Below are positions 12,431 through 24,959 of a stretch of 64,000 nt of DNA, in pieces. A model generated the notes under the pieces. That model had not been told where the DNA came from. It did not search any database and saw nothing but the letters and a program-made list of their open reading frames with translations. The translations under genes and the position numbers were made by a program. The first letter of the stretch is position 1. Every line of letters starts with the position of its first letter. Origin of the DNA: Heterocephalus glaber (lineage: Eukaryota > Chordata > Mammalia > Rodentia > Bathyergidae); the NCBI RefSeq assembly GCF_000247695.1, contig NW_004624732.1, positions 39,830,372-39,894,371 on the forward strand. Direction: 5' to 3'.

Positions 12431-13779
12431 TGTCCATAAATCAGTTGTAAACAGGTATTGCAACTCTATAAATCTCACAAAAAACACTATAATTCTCACG
12501 AAAAATACTCTAAGTCTCACACAAGTATTAGAGAATCTTCTTTTTCCTTCTTCCACCAACTTTATCTAATACACTTTTCTGAATCTATCCTTAGTAACCA
12601 GGTTTCTCAAGGTTTGTCTCAGCTTATTGGTTGAAAAGGCACATGCTGAATTTCCAATACTTTCAAAAGAAGGTTGAACTCTCTAATTTGGAAGAAGCAA
12701 TATGCTCTTTATGTTTCCTTAATCAAATAGAAAAATAAAAACAGGGGTTCAAAGATATATGTATTACAGCATACGAAGAGTAGGTTCATTTTTCATAAAG
12801 AATGCTCAGAAGACTTCTGCTGAGAGCATTATACTGCAAATCATGAAAGAGCAATTTACAAATTGTTGATCTCAGACAAAGCGTGTTGTCAACCAAAAGT
12901 TTACACCAGCTCAGCACTGTCAATCATAGCTCCAAGATTATCAATAAATTTAAAGGAAGGTTGCTCTGGTAGATGAGAACAGCACATTTTCACAAAAAAA
13001 ATGTTTTCTTGGGTTTTTATTTTGTTATTCCTTCATAATTTAAGCCATATCTCCACATCACTAAAATAAAATTATGAAAAACTAAAATAGAAGATTTGAA
13101 CTGGAAATTGGTTAAAAACAACAACAAAATCTATCAATTTCAAAAGTATGTGGTGACAAATTGGAGAGAAATAGCTATATGCTCAAATAAATTGAATGGT
13201 CATAATTTATTTCTTTTCTAGCCAAATGAAACATGAGTTGGACTGTTTCACACATGTTAGGCTACTGGTATTGAAATGAATATTTCAATTATCATTTCCT
13301 CCAATCTCTAATCAGGAATCCAATCTGTTCTTTCAGAAAAAGCTCCTGGCTTAAAATATTTTAATCCCTGCAAAACTGTTTTACATTCACATTGTTTTCT
13401 TTAATATCCTCATCCTCTTAACTGCTAAATTTTTATGTGTATTTATGTGAGGCAGGGAGTGCATTATGCACGATACATCGTGCTGTTAGCTTCAGGGTAA
13501 CAGGCAGCACTCTGCTAACGCAAGAGCATCTATTGAAACTTTATGGATGATTCTGCATCTTTCCTTCAAATTAGTAATGATTTTTCAAGCTGAAAATAAA
13601 ATAGAGCCTAATGTGAGGAAAAGAAACACGAAAGGCGGACACAAAAAGTAAAACTGTTCCTCCAGGTCTTCTGTGTCAGCATACACAGTCATTTATTTTA
13701 TATTGGATTTGATATTTTACTGCAGTCAGGGTCTGAATATCATTTTTCCAGATCTGCCTAGTAAAGCTCGTAAGATGCC
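12431..13779. other. Non-coding, repeat-poor block
   Basis: No gene and no recognised transposon. The segment at about 12780-13560 keeps several CpGs and two hairpin-forming sequences (13468-13483 and 13480-13510). A mild 24-base-period repetition of CTCACA-type words occurs at 12470-12530. Confidence 0.5.
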
Positions 13780-14320
13780 CTGTGTTCCTCACCTTCCAAG
13801 CTCTCTGCTGTGGCTGTCTATGCTCCATAATCTACCCTTAACTCAGCTGCCAGAATAATCCTCAAAAACACATAAGTAGGTCAACTGACTAGTGCTTAGA
13901 GTTCCACAAGTCCTCAACTTTCCAAAAGCTACACAAACCTTCTCAAACTTTCCTGGACCTTGGAGTGCCCTCAGAACCTTCTGTGCTCTGCACACCTCCT
14001 CCCTGCCCTGTTAGTCTCTCTGGGCTCATGCTCCTCCTCACTCATCATTTTCCCACCAGTCCAGCCTGTGAGTAGCCATTCAATCCCCCAATCTCACAAT
14101 TTGGGTTCCCTACTTTGTTCTAATTTTCATTGCTTTCTTCTTTCTTTTTTTTTTTTTTTTTTGGTACCAAGGATCAAACTCAGGACCCTGCACTTTCGAG
14201 GCAGGCATCAGTACCACTGAGATAAATCCCCAGCTCATTTGCTTTTTCCATTCATTTATTTATTGTGTATTATCTTTCCTCCGCTCTACAGCATAGGACT
14301 CACTAGTTTAGGAAACTTGA
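13780..14320 (+). mobile_element. L2 LINE fragment, interrupted by an ID SINE
   Basis: The order follows the L2 3' third: CAGCTGCCAGAATAATCCTCAAAAACACATAAG (pattern 'cagccagagtgatccttttaaaacataag'), then CCTCCTCCCTGCCC, CTCTGGGCTCATGCTCCTCC. After the ID insertion TTATTTATTGTGTATTATCTTTCCTCCGCTCTACAGCATAGGACTC follows the 'ttatttattttgtttattgtctgtct... agaatgtaagctcc' L2 tail. The left edge could lie further upstream, near 13740. Confidence 0.65.
14141..14236 (-). mobile_element. ID-type SINE, antisense, inserted in L2
   Basis: T-run, then GGTACCAAGGATCAAACTCAGG, CACTTTCGAGGCAGGCATC and CCACTGAGATAAATCCCCAGC: a full-length reversed ID of the local subfamily with the GGTACC end. The flanks CATTGCTTTC (left) and CATTTGCTTTT (right) look like an imperfect target-site duplication. 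Confidence 0.9.
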
Positions 14321-15606
14321 ACCTTTGTTAGCTGACATCTCCTCTGTCAGAGCTAATAGACCCAGAGCAAATTAGCCATACAGAATATCGGTAGTATCTA
14401 CTTGTGGAGTTTATCATCACCTTCCTCAACCAACTGCTCCTCAGCCCCATTCTTCCCATATGCTCAGTCTTTTGCTACATGGGGAAAAAAATTATTTATA
14501 AAACTTACTGCAGGCAATGTTTCCAATAAACTGTAACTCTTTAATGGTCATAATAATAGATAATGCAAGCAATATATTGTTTTCACAATTGATCAGAACA
14601 GCCACAAAACAATGCAAAGTACTCACTGTTTATATTTCTATACATTAAATTTATTCTAACAAGGTCTAGAGATCAACAATTATTGTAAATGGAAGAATCC
14701 ATCAACTGAGGCCAAGAAACCTCATTTGAAAAACATGAGTGAGATAGAATGGTGGAGGCACACTTTGCCCTACCATATATTTAAGGTTTCTGTTAATGCT
14801 AATATTATCTGACATTTCTTTGATTTTGCAAGAACTGTGGCATTGAGTCATGTTGTACTGTACAAGGCAGTGATATCTCTGTTGTGTCATCAACTGTCAG
14901 AGATCTGTTATTTTTACAACACTGATGTCAATATGTATCCTTTTGCTTCATCTGGGTATGCCAGTTTAACATTGATATATTGCTGATTGCTTACTTTTCA
15001 TTTGTGTACATACTGGAGAGTTTGTAGTTGATATGATGTACAGAATCCCGACACTTAACTCAGTTATTTGGGAACCTAAAGTCATTGAAGTAAATAATAG
15101 ACTTCCTAGGATTTTTGTGAATGACCAGGCAACCTGTTGCTTGTTGAATGCACCTTCAACGTCACATGGAGTTGATTTGACATTTCACTTTAACAAATAT
15201 TAATCTTATTTTCTCTTAGCCTATAAATCCTAGAGTTTACTCTCTGACAATAAGCACACTATCAATACATTTTATGAAGCAGGATATCATTTTTTGTCTA
15301 TTTCTCAATAGCATTAGACTTGCTGCATGACATACTGCTCTCCAAACTTCCTAGAGCAAAGAATAAGGTATTGTTCGTGGTTAAGCACAATTTTACCTTA
15401 TAGGCTTTATACTATTCCAAAGGTTTTCTCATTTAATTATCTTTATGTAGCTTCAAAATAGCCTTGTAAAAATGGGGTACATTTTATTAACCAAATGGTA
15501 TATGGCAGGAAAGCACAAAAAGCTAAAATGATTTCCATCAAGTCAAATATTGAACAAATTGCATGTCAGAGAAACAGCCAGGATGCTTTGCCTCAGTTCT
15601 TTAATT
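14321..15606. other. Non-coding stretch, nothing recognised
   Basis: AT-rich, with no gene or confident repeat. Short open frames (for example 14702-14893 on the minus strand) look like chance. Confidence 0.5.
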
Positions 15607-15765
15607 ACTTTTTTTACTTTAAAAAAATAAGTCCACATTTGCAATACATAATGGTTACATTCCTTGTCAGGAGTTAATACATGTATACAAATATCTTAAT
15701 TTTTAAAAATACCCTTCCTCTTCCTTCTCTCCTGCTTCCATCTCCCGATCCCCTCCTAATTTGCA
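15607..15765 (-). mobile_element. L1 3' end, antisense (same tail family as 2.6 and 50.3 kb)
   Basis: TACATAATGGTTACATTCCTTGTCAGGAGTTAATACATGTATAC followed by a pyrimidine-rich block CCTTCCTCTTCCTTCTCTCC is the reverse of the L1 3' tail at 2540-2676 (GGAAGGGAGTGGGAGAGG ... GTACCAACTCACCACAAAGAATGTAATCATT). Confidence 0.65.
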
Positions 15766-15879
15766 TAAACTGGAGCTTGGACTTTCCTATTATATCAGTC
15801 CTTGCTTACTAGAGAATTTACAAGATTAGCTTACAATGGCCGCCCACAGAGTCAGGCGTGGAAGACTGCAAAAGGTCTT

Positions 15880-16130
15880 TCTAGGTGCTGGAGATCTCTG
15901 CATATCTAGATGATCCGCGAGAGCCTCGTGTACTCATGGGTGAGGCTTTGGAAGGTTATTGAATTATGGGGGCCACTAGGATGTCAGATCTAGTGATAAG
16001 AGTTGGGGTCTGATTAGAAGAGGCGGGTCCTTGGGTTCGTGACCTGGGAGGGTTCATCTCCCTTTCTGTTTCTTCTCTACCATATAGTTTTATTGCCATA
16101 ATTCACTAGCGTTATCTAGCATCACACTAG
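15880..16130 (+). mobile_element. MaLR-like LTR fragment
   Basis: GGTTATTGAATTATGGGGGCC and GAGAAGAGGCGGGTCC-type wording (GATTAGAAGAGGCGGGTCC) follow the 'gaggtgattgaatcatgggggcgggtc' signature of MaLR LTRs (MST/MT/ORR1 group). CTCGTGTACTCATGGGTGAGG precedes it. CpG content is higher than in the surroundings. Edges are approximate and the subfamily is not determined. Confidence 0.55.
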
Positions 16131-16329
16131 GGAAATTCATTACTTTTCCCTTTAATGATTTATTATTCTTTTGAAGAACATTTCTGGGAAGGTCTTTCCA
16201 GGATATCATATTTAGAAACAAAAGTGACAGCCAGAATATAAAGTGCAAGAATCTTCAACATTGTTTTTTTTCAGATTGTGCTTTCAGTAACTATAACATA
16301 ATCTCATAGCAATATATAGATATATTTTC

Positions 16330-17660
16330 CTGCTTTCTTGCCAGCTAAGGACATTGTTGGGTTTTAAGACAATTTTAATATGAAAGATGAGAAATTATAT
16401 ATAATTGCTGTTTTAATTTACATTTTGCTGATGAATAATGAAGCTTATTTTCTTTTAATATGAATATTTTGTGTTTTCATTCTTCTCATGCAAAGTAATT
16501 GTTCAAATCTTTGTCAATTTTCCAGTTGTGTTGATTTGTCACTATTAAGTTTTAGGAGCTCTTTGTGTATTAATTTGTAAGCATTTTCTGTTGTGTGTAT
16601 GTGTAAATACCTTTGTACTTCTTAGGTTTTACTTCTACTCTATTTAAGATTTTTTTCTATAGATTTAAAATTTAACTTTATATGTACCTTTATTGTTTGT
16701 TTATTGAGTCTTATTTAAGTAATCCTTCTCTATGCTACAGCCATAATGATATTTTCTATGTTTGTGTAAGAGTATTAAAATGTAATTATTGTATATGGAG
16801 TAGGTTAGGGATAAATCCCTCATCTTTGATATGAACATAATAACATTTTAAGGGTGCTCACATCCTCCTTAGTGTGATATTCTTCCTTCTTAGTTACTTG
16901 TTTCTTAATATATGTAAGGTTCCATGTAGTTGCTCTGCTGTTTTCCTTTGGTCTGTTTTTCTAGCTCTATGACAGCATCACACTAATTTCAATTACTTTT
17001 AACTAAATCTTGGTATATTTTAAGAAAAATATTTTCTCATATTTTTTCTTCATATTCTTGAATATTTTCTGAATACTCTATATTTACTAAGATTCACTTA
17101 TAATTCTTAGTTATCTTCATCAGTTACAGCAATTACCAGAATCGCTTTGCTTTTTGTATACAATCTAATTACTTGTGAATAATGGCAATTTTTGCTTTTT
17201 TAATCTTCATGTATATTATCAATTGATTTGATGAACATTCTAGTAAAATCATGACAAAGAATGAAGAAATAGAGATGTTTTACTTGCCCCTGACTTTAAT
17301 CTAGTGAATATTTCACAATCAAGAACAATGTGTTTTTATACTTTGACTAGATATCTATATATTAGGTTTTATCAAAAGCTTTGTGTCATGTATTTATTTT
17401 TATCCTTCAAATTGGGATATGATGAATTTTCTTAATAAATTTTCAAAATCATATCACTTCTGTACTCTGAGATAAATAATTCTTGCACTAATGAATTCTT
17501 AAATTGAATGTCCTACAATTTTGTTTAGTATTGTTTCTAAGTTTATATATGAAATTGACAAGTGATATGGCTCACTTGGAATTTTTGCCTGTTTTGGAAA
17601 CTGGAATTAAATTAACATAAAATGATCTGGAACACATTATAATATAGAGCAAAATTAACT
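16330..17660 (-). mobile_element. Ancient L1 3' UTR and ORF2 end, antisense
   Basis: TAATTTACATTTTGCTGATGAATAATGAAG (about 16415) and TTAGGAGCTCTTTGTGTATTAATTTGTAAG follow the antisense L1 3' UTR ('tttgcatttccctgatgactaatgatg', 'aagagttctttatatattctgg'). TCTAGCTCTATGACAGCATCACACTAATTTCAATTAC follows the 'ccatgctgttttgattactatag' segment. Region 17240-17640 follows ORF2 (TTTTATCAAAAGCTTTGTG; TCTTGCACTAATGAATTC). Many gaps and substitutions. Confidence 0.7.
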
Positions 17661-18149
17661 GTTATCAGAGGGTGGTGAATATTTTTGAGGGTGAAGAGGT
17701 AGGGAAATTTTGAATAACATAGTTTATCTTCTAAGAATTCTAGACCTTTCTAGTTTTCTGTTACTTTTAAAGGTGATGGGTGAGTTAATGAGAATCATTG
17801 AATTATCCTATAATATACATAGATCAAAACATCAAATCTAACTCCAAAACGCACATAATTAATACTTTCAGTTTAAAGTAAGTAAGTGTTGTTTTTGCTA
17901 AATCTTGAATTAATATAAAATATGTTCTTAACATGTATATGTAGGAAGCTCAACATGCTCACCATTCTAGCTATCCCAAGAGCATTTGGTAGAGTCGCTT
18001 TGTCCCCTACCAGCTCCCAAGATCCTCTCTTCTATTCCTCTTACCTCTCTGCAGCTTCCATTCCAGTCCTCCTTATCCAGGCATCTGGCCCAGTAATCAT
18101 CCCTTAGGACTCGTCTCCCTGATAGGGGGCTTCATCTAGCCTCTTGCTT
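17661..18149. other. Non-coding stretch, nothing firmly recognised
   Basis: Between L1 and L2 remnants. Positions about 17930-18120 are more GC-rich and pyrimidine-rich and might be a diverged upstream part of the L2 copy that follows. Confidence 0.4.
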
Positions 18150-18305
18150 TTATATCTAGATGTCAGACTTCTTTTCTGAACACCAAACCCAAATATCCAA
18201 TTGACTGCTTAGCATCTTCAGTTGGATGTTTTCTAACCACCTCACAGTTAGAATGTCCACATCAATGTCCTAATTTCATCTACCTAATTACTCTTTTACA
18301 GTCTG
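18150..18305 (+). mobile_element. L2 LINE fragment
   Basis: TTGACTGCTTAGCATCTTCAGTTGGATG...CACCTCACAGTTAGAATGTCC follows the L2 pattern 'actgcctacttgacatctctacttggatgtccaataggcatctcaaacttaacatgtcc'. It is diverged but keeps the order. Confidence 0.6.
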
Positions 18306-18339
18306 CTCTTAGTTACTAACACCTCCTCCATAACTGCAG

Positions 18340-18485
18340 TGTTGGGAGTGATCATAAGCAAGAGGTCTTACCTAAGCCCTACCTAGATTTCTAACCCACA
18401 CAAACTGTGAAATGATTAATGTTTGTTGTTCTAAACTTCTGTGTTCTGGGATTTTTTTATACAACAATAGATAACTAAGACACAG
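18340..18485 (+). mobile_element. MLT1/MaLR-like LTR 3' piece
   Basis: AACTGTGAAATGATTAATGTTTGTTGTTCTAAAC ... CAACAATAGATAACTAAGACAC follows the MLT1-type LTR end ('aactgtgagaaataaatttctgttgtttaagcc ... cagcctgaacggactaagaca'). Only the last ~80 bases are convincing. Confidence 0.5.
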
Positions 18486-18954
18486 TACATTCTATCCCTT
18501 TGCTGTTCTTTGAAAGAACTTCTATGAGATTAATGTTACTCCGTCCTTAAAAATTTTGCAGAATTTATTTGGCAACCATTTGTTTTCATGCTTTCTTTAT
18601 GAGGATGCTTATGACTACAATTTGAAATTTTCTTTGTTGCAGTAACTATTTCTCTAGTGACAAATTTGTTGGATTTCATTTTCCATATAAATCACATGTA
18701 TAGATTTATAGTTTTAGGATGAATTTGAAAAATGACATGTTAAATGATTATGATGTATAATTTTGTCCCTCTTAGGGGCAACTTTTCATGTTTGGAAAAA
18801 ATGAAAATATTGGTGAATATCCTGGTTGTCCAAAATTTCTTAATCCTAAATATGATTATAAGTTTTCTTCAGATCTATGAGACTTTCACAGTTTGAAAAA
18901 AATCTCTAAAGTTTGGAAAGTGATTTTTTTAAATTTAAGTGTCAGTATTACTGT

Positions 18955-19107
18955 TTTTTTTCACTTTCTTGGAGTTTTTTGGTTTTTGTTTTTAATTTTG
19001 AGACAATGCTTCATCTGTTCTTCAGACTTGGTTGTGAACTCCTGGTGATCCTCCTTCCCCAGCCTCCTGAGTGCTGATATTTCAGCCATGTACCATCACA
19101 CTTGGCA
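18955..19107 (-). mobile_element. B1 SINE, antisense, degraded
   Basis: TTTTAATTTTGAGACAATGCTTC (reversed 3' end), GGTTGTGAACTCCTGGTGATCCTCC, CCCAGCCTCCTGAGTGCTGATATTTCAGCCATGTACCATCACACTTGGC: the 7SL-derived B1 body read backwards. The Pol III promoter boxes lie at the right end and are mutated. Confidence 0.8.
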
Positions 19108-20525
19108 AGGGTATTTTGATGATAGTGTATGTATTTAAGTCCTACTTTATTTCAATTTAACCAAAAGGAAAATTAGATACTCAAGAAAGATTTTTAACAT
19201 TTAAATGTATATTATGGTCATACAGAAGATTAGGTGATAGAAATAAATATTTATGGGATGAATTTTATTAGTCTACTCCAAAGAAAGTATCTACTATGTG
19301 TTGCATAACTAATACATTTTAATTGGCCTTTAAATTTCATGTCATTTATCAAAAGATCCAGCCTTACTCCAAAATGTGCAAAGTGACTCATTTATAGAAT
19401 AAATAAGAGTTATATTGAAAGATGTTGAAGAATTTATATTTGGTCATCTCATATTTGGAATTTTGAGCATTTCTTTGATGTACAAAAAGATTTTTATGTT
19501 TTTAGTGTAAGTCAGAATCAGTTTATTTGTAAAGATTTTGACATAAAGGAAACTAAACAGCTAATTTGAAGAACTAAAAGATTATTTTTATGAAATGGCT
19601 CTCATATGAATGTATTTGCTGCAATTCAGAAAATCTTTGATACTTGAAATAGAAATTTGGTAAACACTTCAACTTCTAAGGAGTTGTCAAAAAATGCAGG
19701 AGCACATTTCTTTCTTAGCCTCCCAAGCTCACTAAATTATCTCTTTTTCAGGAAAGAAAATGGAAAAATTCAGGGAGAGGTTATCTAAGTAAAGAAGGTG
19801 AGATGCTGGATATAGAAATTGGTGGTTACAATTCTATTTCCTCAATATCCTTTATTTTCAGAGCAAATGTTCATTCCCACCATCAGGGATACTTGCTCAC
19901 TCCGAGTGCGGTGTTCCATGGAATGGCAAAGAGTGACCACTTTCCCTCTGCTCACATCTATCCTACTCTATACTGCAGCTTGTCTTCTTTCCCATTCAGG
20001 ATCATATGATATCCACTTTATAGAAATATATTGATAATTGTCATTAACTTTTATTAGGTGCAATAAAAATAGACACTTTTTGCCTCTAAATACTTATGTC
20101 AGTGAGCTATCAAGAGAGATAAAAACAAACACACATTCCTTATTTGCCACCATGAATTAGTCATTTTCTCATATATCTAATAGTCAAATATATTTAAAGT
20201 TACTAGTCAGAGACAAGTATTTTTTTATAAAAGCCAAGCTGTATTAAAGAATCAGACATTTATTGAGTTTCTAAAAGACTCCAGGTAATGTGGATTCTAG
20301 ATCCAGATGGACTGAGATCTAAATGTGTAAGATAAACCATACTGGTTTTACAAGAAACAAAAAGTAACATCCTTGTCAACATGAAACAGTTGGATATTTC
20401 TTCTATAAATAGGAAGTGACAATCATGAGAAAGATGAGATAATCTGTATTAAATCTAGGAAAATTGTTGAGACACTATTAATAAAGTTGAAAGATAATCT
20501 GCATTGTGAAGAAAAACACTTTCAA
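19108..20525. other. Non-coding stretch, nothing recognised
   Basis: No gene. Two overlapping 68-71-codon open frames at 19803-20034 have no recognisable features and are probably chance. Confidence 0.5.
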
Positions 20526-20597
20526 GTAGATTAAATGACTCCAAATACTTTAAAAATTCGCATGTAGATTAATAACTCCAAATAATTATAAAAAATA
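20526..20597. repeat. Imperfect tandem duplication, about 38-base period
   Basis: GTAGATTAAATGACTCCAAATACTTTAAAAAT (from 20526) is repeated as GTAGATTAATAACTCCAAATAATTATAAAAA (from 20564). Confidence 0.7.
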
Positions 20598-20609
20598 AAA
20601 ATGGGCAAA

Positions 20610-21425
20610 GACTTTAAAAAACTCTTTACAAAAGAAGATATTCAGATGGTTAATTAAGACAGATGAGAAGGAGAAACAAGAAAGGAGGAGAGAAAAAAGA
20701 AAAAGAACATCAGGAGAAGGAAAAAGAAGAAATGATGATTAAGAAAAAAATAAGAAAAAAAAGTGTTCCAATTCTCTAGGAAATGCAAATTAAAACCTTA
20801 CTGAAGTATATTGATCAAATACTATAAAGCAACACTGAAACACAGCAATGAGCCTTGATGATGACAGGGAGCAAAGGGAAATGTGTACTCTACTATTGGG
20901 AGAAAAAGTTGCAAACCACTTCAGAAAAACATGGCAATACTACCTGAGCTAAAAATATGCACACCCGACATAATAGTTTTCCTTAAAAGGTACACATTGA
21001 ATGTTTATAGAAGCTCTATTCTTAACAGTGCCAACCTGAAACTACTCAAATAATTCTATAAAGAAGGGATTAAAAAGAAAGTGTGGTAGATACACATGAT
21101 ACATTATTATATAGCAATAAGAACAAATAACCTAAGACCTACATGGAAAAAATATGGATGAATTTCAAGACTGTAATGCTGAAAAATATAATCCAGGCAC
21201 AAAAAATTGTGTTCTATGTGATTCCATGTCATTATATAAACTATAAAAAATAGAGTAATAGACAAAATTAATCTATGCTTCGAGTGGAGAGTATACTTAG
21301 GAGTAAATGAGAGGTAAAATCATTTATTGATACATACCTAAATTTACAAATATGGTCAATTCATAAAAAAAATTGTTATTAAATATGCATTTTCATATGT
21401 TTATATTTATTCAATAAAAGTTTAA
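20610..21425 (+). mobile_element. Ancient L1 3' UTR, sense
   Basis: It starts with a purine-rich zone (20640-20765), then GGAAATGCAAATTAAAACC, AAAGTGTGGTAGATACACATGATACATTATTATATAGCAATAAG, AAAATATGGATGAATTTCAAG, and CTATGTGATTCCATGTCATTATATAAACT. This is the order of the L1M 3' UTR ('aaatgcaaattaaaac', 'gtggtatatacatacaatggaatattactcagc', 'catggatgaatctcaaa', 'gtatgattccatttatatgaag'). It ends near ATTCAATAAAAG. Confidence 0.75.
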
Positions 21426-21699
21426 GAAATAATTTAGTAGGGTTTAGGAATATATAGAGAATGATGAATGAAATAAATTTGGTTATGTATTTACAATTTT
21501 TGAAATGTGATAACTATGTAAGAGTTTAGTCTATCTTCTCTACAAATTTAAAATTTTCCAGAAAAATGTAAAAGACAGTAAAATCTAAAAAATATCTTCT
21601 CACTGGCAGAAATATCTGGATATTAGCAGCACCACAATTTAACACCAATATAACACTTGGAAATTTTGACATATTTGAGCATGGTGTTGACTGATATAT

Positions 21700-21760
21700 C
21701 ACAAGTGTCTTGAAAAATGGAAGGAATATAGTAGGCACTCAATAAATATTTGCTCAATAA
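21700..21760 (+). mobile_element. L2 3' tail fragment
   Basis: GTAGGCACTCAATAAATATTTGCTCAATAAAATAATG follows the L2 terminus 'gtaggcgctcaataaatatttgttgaatgaatg'. Confidence 0.6.
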
Positions 21761-23258
21761 AATAATGATTGTATCTAGGAGGTCACATAGTTGAGGTCAT
21801 ATATGGTAGCAATAAGGAATAATAGTCTAATTTCAAATTAGTAGATTTAGGTATGTTACTTATGTGGAGAAAAGATAAAGATCTGTCTTTCCTTTATTCT
21901 GACTCCATATTTTTGTTCATGGGAGTAGAAATTCACATCCCTTTCCTTACCAAATTAAGCCTGCTTATCTTCACTGTAAGGCAGAAGTCTTCACTGCAGG
22001 TTCAACTAAGCCCCTCATGTGTTTGCATAACATATTTGATGATCTTTGCTTAATAACCCTTCACTCGACTCTACCAAAGTATGCCCTTTGAAATTCTGAT
22101 TCATTTTTGGCAATAGACTTCACTAACTTCTGAAGATAATTAATATCCACTTTCATATCTTCTGAAAGTATTTAGAGTAGATGTTAAATTTATCTCTCTC
22201 TTTGCAATTATGCATTTTCTTTCTATAACATTTCTCTAGAAACTTTCCATTGAAAATCTGAGTATCTTTCCTATGGCATCATGTACAAAATACTTAACAC
22301 AATGTCTTGGTCATGATAAGTTCTCATAAACAAAAATGAATACAGTGTAAGAAATAAATTTAAGTTTATTTTAAGACATAAAAATACAAGTAATTAAAAT
22401 TACAAATGTGGTCTTATATTTTTGTAAATATTCACCCTACCAAGGCTTCCAGAATATCTTCATATAGCCTCCAGGCAAAGCTATTTCTTCAAGCTAAAAT
22501 GCAAACATTCACTTCTTCAATTCTCTTTTGAAATTACACACTAGACTTTTCAATGTAATTCTCTTTTCCTTACTGAATGTGCTATCAAATGATTTATATG
22601 GACAAGGGAAAACTTCTCAATATTTGACCAGACACTGTTAAGTTTAAGAAAGTTGAATGATCCATCAAATTCTCTGCCTTATTCTGCTTTTCTATTCCAA
22701 TATGCATGAATTGTTTGCCACCTGAGTATTTGTCATTTTATTTTAATGATTTCAGATGTCAAATACAGCATGGACCTCTGACCAACAAATAATTTATGAC
22801 TGGGGACTCTTTTTAGATGGAAAATAACTCCCTCTTGTGTATAGCCGGCTGTGCCAATTATAAAAAAGTAGCCAATTCTGAACAAAGCCAACCACCTGAA
22901 ATTTCCTGTCAAGGCTGCTACAATAAACAGAAAAAACCTGATACATCAATGCAGAGCATTAGAGCATCACTAAATCGAATTTGTTTCAAAGAAAAAATTG
23001 TCAGTATAACTCTTATCCAAAGTACTTCTCCCTGACAAGATCAAATTGTGCCAAGAAACATGTAAATATGTTTAAATTCAGTGACTCAAAAGAAAACTAG
23101 AAAAGGTTACAGAAATTATTCTTCTGGACTTCTATATAAAATAGGGATTGTTTGGGGCTATTACGAAAGTATTTCAGAACATCAAACCAACTTTGTCATA
23201 ATAGCAACTGTACTGTCTCCTCTGGCACACTGATGATTGAGACCACATGCCCTGATCA
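21761..23258. other. Non-coding stretch, nothing recognised
   Basis: No gene or confident repeat. The 72-codon open frame at 22817-23035 has no recognised feature. Confidence 0.5.
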
Positions 23259-23261
23259 GAG

Positions 23262-23402
23262 AGGAGATGGTTTTCTTTCTGAAACTGAGGATTTAACCAA
23301 AAGCCTTCACACTGAACTACATCCCCAGTTGTTTTTGTCATTATTATTATTGTTGTTATTATTGTTAATTTTGGGAACAGGTATCACTAAAACTCTAAGA
23401 TG
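23262..23402 (-). mobile_element. B1-dID-like dimer SINE, antisense, degraded
   Basis: The left part is a reversed ID (GAAACTGAGGATTTAACC ... CTGAACTACATCCCCAG). The middle is an A-rich linker on the minus strand (here TTATTATTATTGTTG). The right part, TTTTGGGAACAGGTATCACTAAAACTCTAAG, follows a reversed B1 3' end ('ttttgagacagggtctcactaagttgc'). On the minus strand the order is B1 then ID. It causes the 147-codon open frame at 23152-23595. Confidence 0.65.
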
Positions 23403-23480
23403 CCCATACTGGGAAAGAAAAAATTTCAATGTGTTTAAATTCTATAATCTTGCAGAGGAATGTGCAAAAGAAAGAAATGG

Positions 23481-23530
23481 AAGGAAGGAAGAACTGAGGG
23501 AAAGGAAGGAAGGAAGGAAGGAAGGAAGAG
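23481..23530. repeat. (GGAA)n purine tract
   Basis: GGAAGGAAGAACTGAGGG, then several perfect GGAA units, ending in GAGGGAGAGAGGGAG. Translation of this tract gives the ERKEGRKEG-type run in the overlapping open frame. Confidence 0.9.
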
Positions 23531-23539
23531 GGAGAGAGG

Positions 23540-24594
23540 GAGAAAACATTCTTTCATGGCCCATCTACTTACTGGATTTAGGCTACTTTAGATAGACTAT
23601 GACCTCTGTATGGATTTCTTCACTCATCTAATAGCCTTTTGCTATAATTACGTCTTTTTTCCACTCTTTTTCCTTCATGTAATAGCCTGACTCCAATTTG
23701 TTATCCAACTGTTAACAGCTTTCAAGGCCCTCTTTCCTCTTTGTCTCCATACCTGGGAATGAGAGAGGTGAGGAGAAAGCCTGAGTATGCTTCCTTGATG
23801 CCAATAGAAAGTTCAAAGCATACAAGACCCTGCCCATGTGGCAGATCTTCATCCCAACCCCATCCCCTAACCACCATAAATATCTCCAGCCAGTCTTGTT
23901 TCCACTGTCTCAGCCATTTCAAACCTGCTTAGGGCTGCCTGCCCTACTCTGCTCCAGAAATGCTCACAGTGAAGTAACAGACCTTTTCATACTTTCTTAG
24001 TGCATGTGTAATGTCATGAAACAGCCTCCACACCAATGTCTGAATGATGATGAAAGTTTCTTGTATTGCGAATAAACAGAAGCCAAAATATCAATACACT
24101 AGAAGTCTGATTGAACCAAATGCTTTGAAAATTTGGATGAGAAAAAAAAAGAATAGATTTAAAAACTAAAATAAGCAGGCTAAAAGTCTACTGAAAAAAA
24201 TGTGTTGCACAGATTCATGAACAAAGACACCTAGGTTTATTTTATCACGAAATAATTCCGAATAATAGTGAGAATTACATGGTATCTGTCTTTGTAAGGC
24301 ACAAATTGGGCTGCGTAAGAAGACTTTCCCAGGTTGAAACTACACAATCTCCCAAAGTTATTTTAAGTACTGAGAAGATATGAAAATAAAAATGTATCTC
24401 ACAATGAAATGGATACATTTTTGGAAAATAATTTATAAATTGTAGCAGTATTATATGCTAACATGTATTCATTGGTTGTCAATATAATATAGAACATATG
24501 TTGCATGAAAAACAAAAACTTCATCAACATGCTGAATTAACATACTGATTTCCATCAAGGTGGAAATCTTCATATATTTTCAAATTTATAACAT
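23540..24594. other. Non-coding stretch, nothing recognised
   Basis: A locally GC-richer part at about 23720-23960 has open frames on both strands (63-66 codons) without recognisable features. The rest is AT-rich. Confidence 0.45.
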
Positions 24595-24959
24595 CTAAAA
24601 ATTTTAACTAAACTGAGGAGTAATTTACATATAATAAAATGTACACATTTCAAGTGAGCTGTTTGATGAGATTTGACAGGTGTTTACATCCATGTAGCCA
24701 TTGAGGTAGTAAAGGTATAAAACATTTAACTCTTCAAGAGAGGATTCTCAGGTCATTGTGAAAAAAAAGTCATATTCTAACTTCTTTCCAGGAATTTTGA
24801 AATCTGGTTTTTTCACCCCAAAGATACTTTCAATTATGTTATGATACACATAAATGGAGTTATACTGTATGTAAGCTTCTGTATATGACCTACTTGGTTA
24901 ATATTTTGGAGATGCATCCCCAGTGTTTCTTTACTGATATATCTATTTTTCCATTAATT

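Noticed and set aside
23152..23595. 147-codon open frame with a leucine run and an ERKEGRKEG run
   Set aside because: It is made of an antisense B1-dID SINE, a TTA/TTG linker and a GGAA microsatellite.
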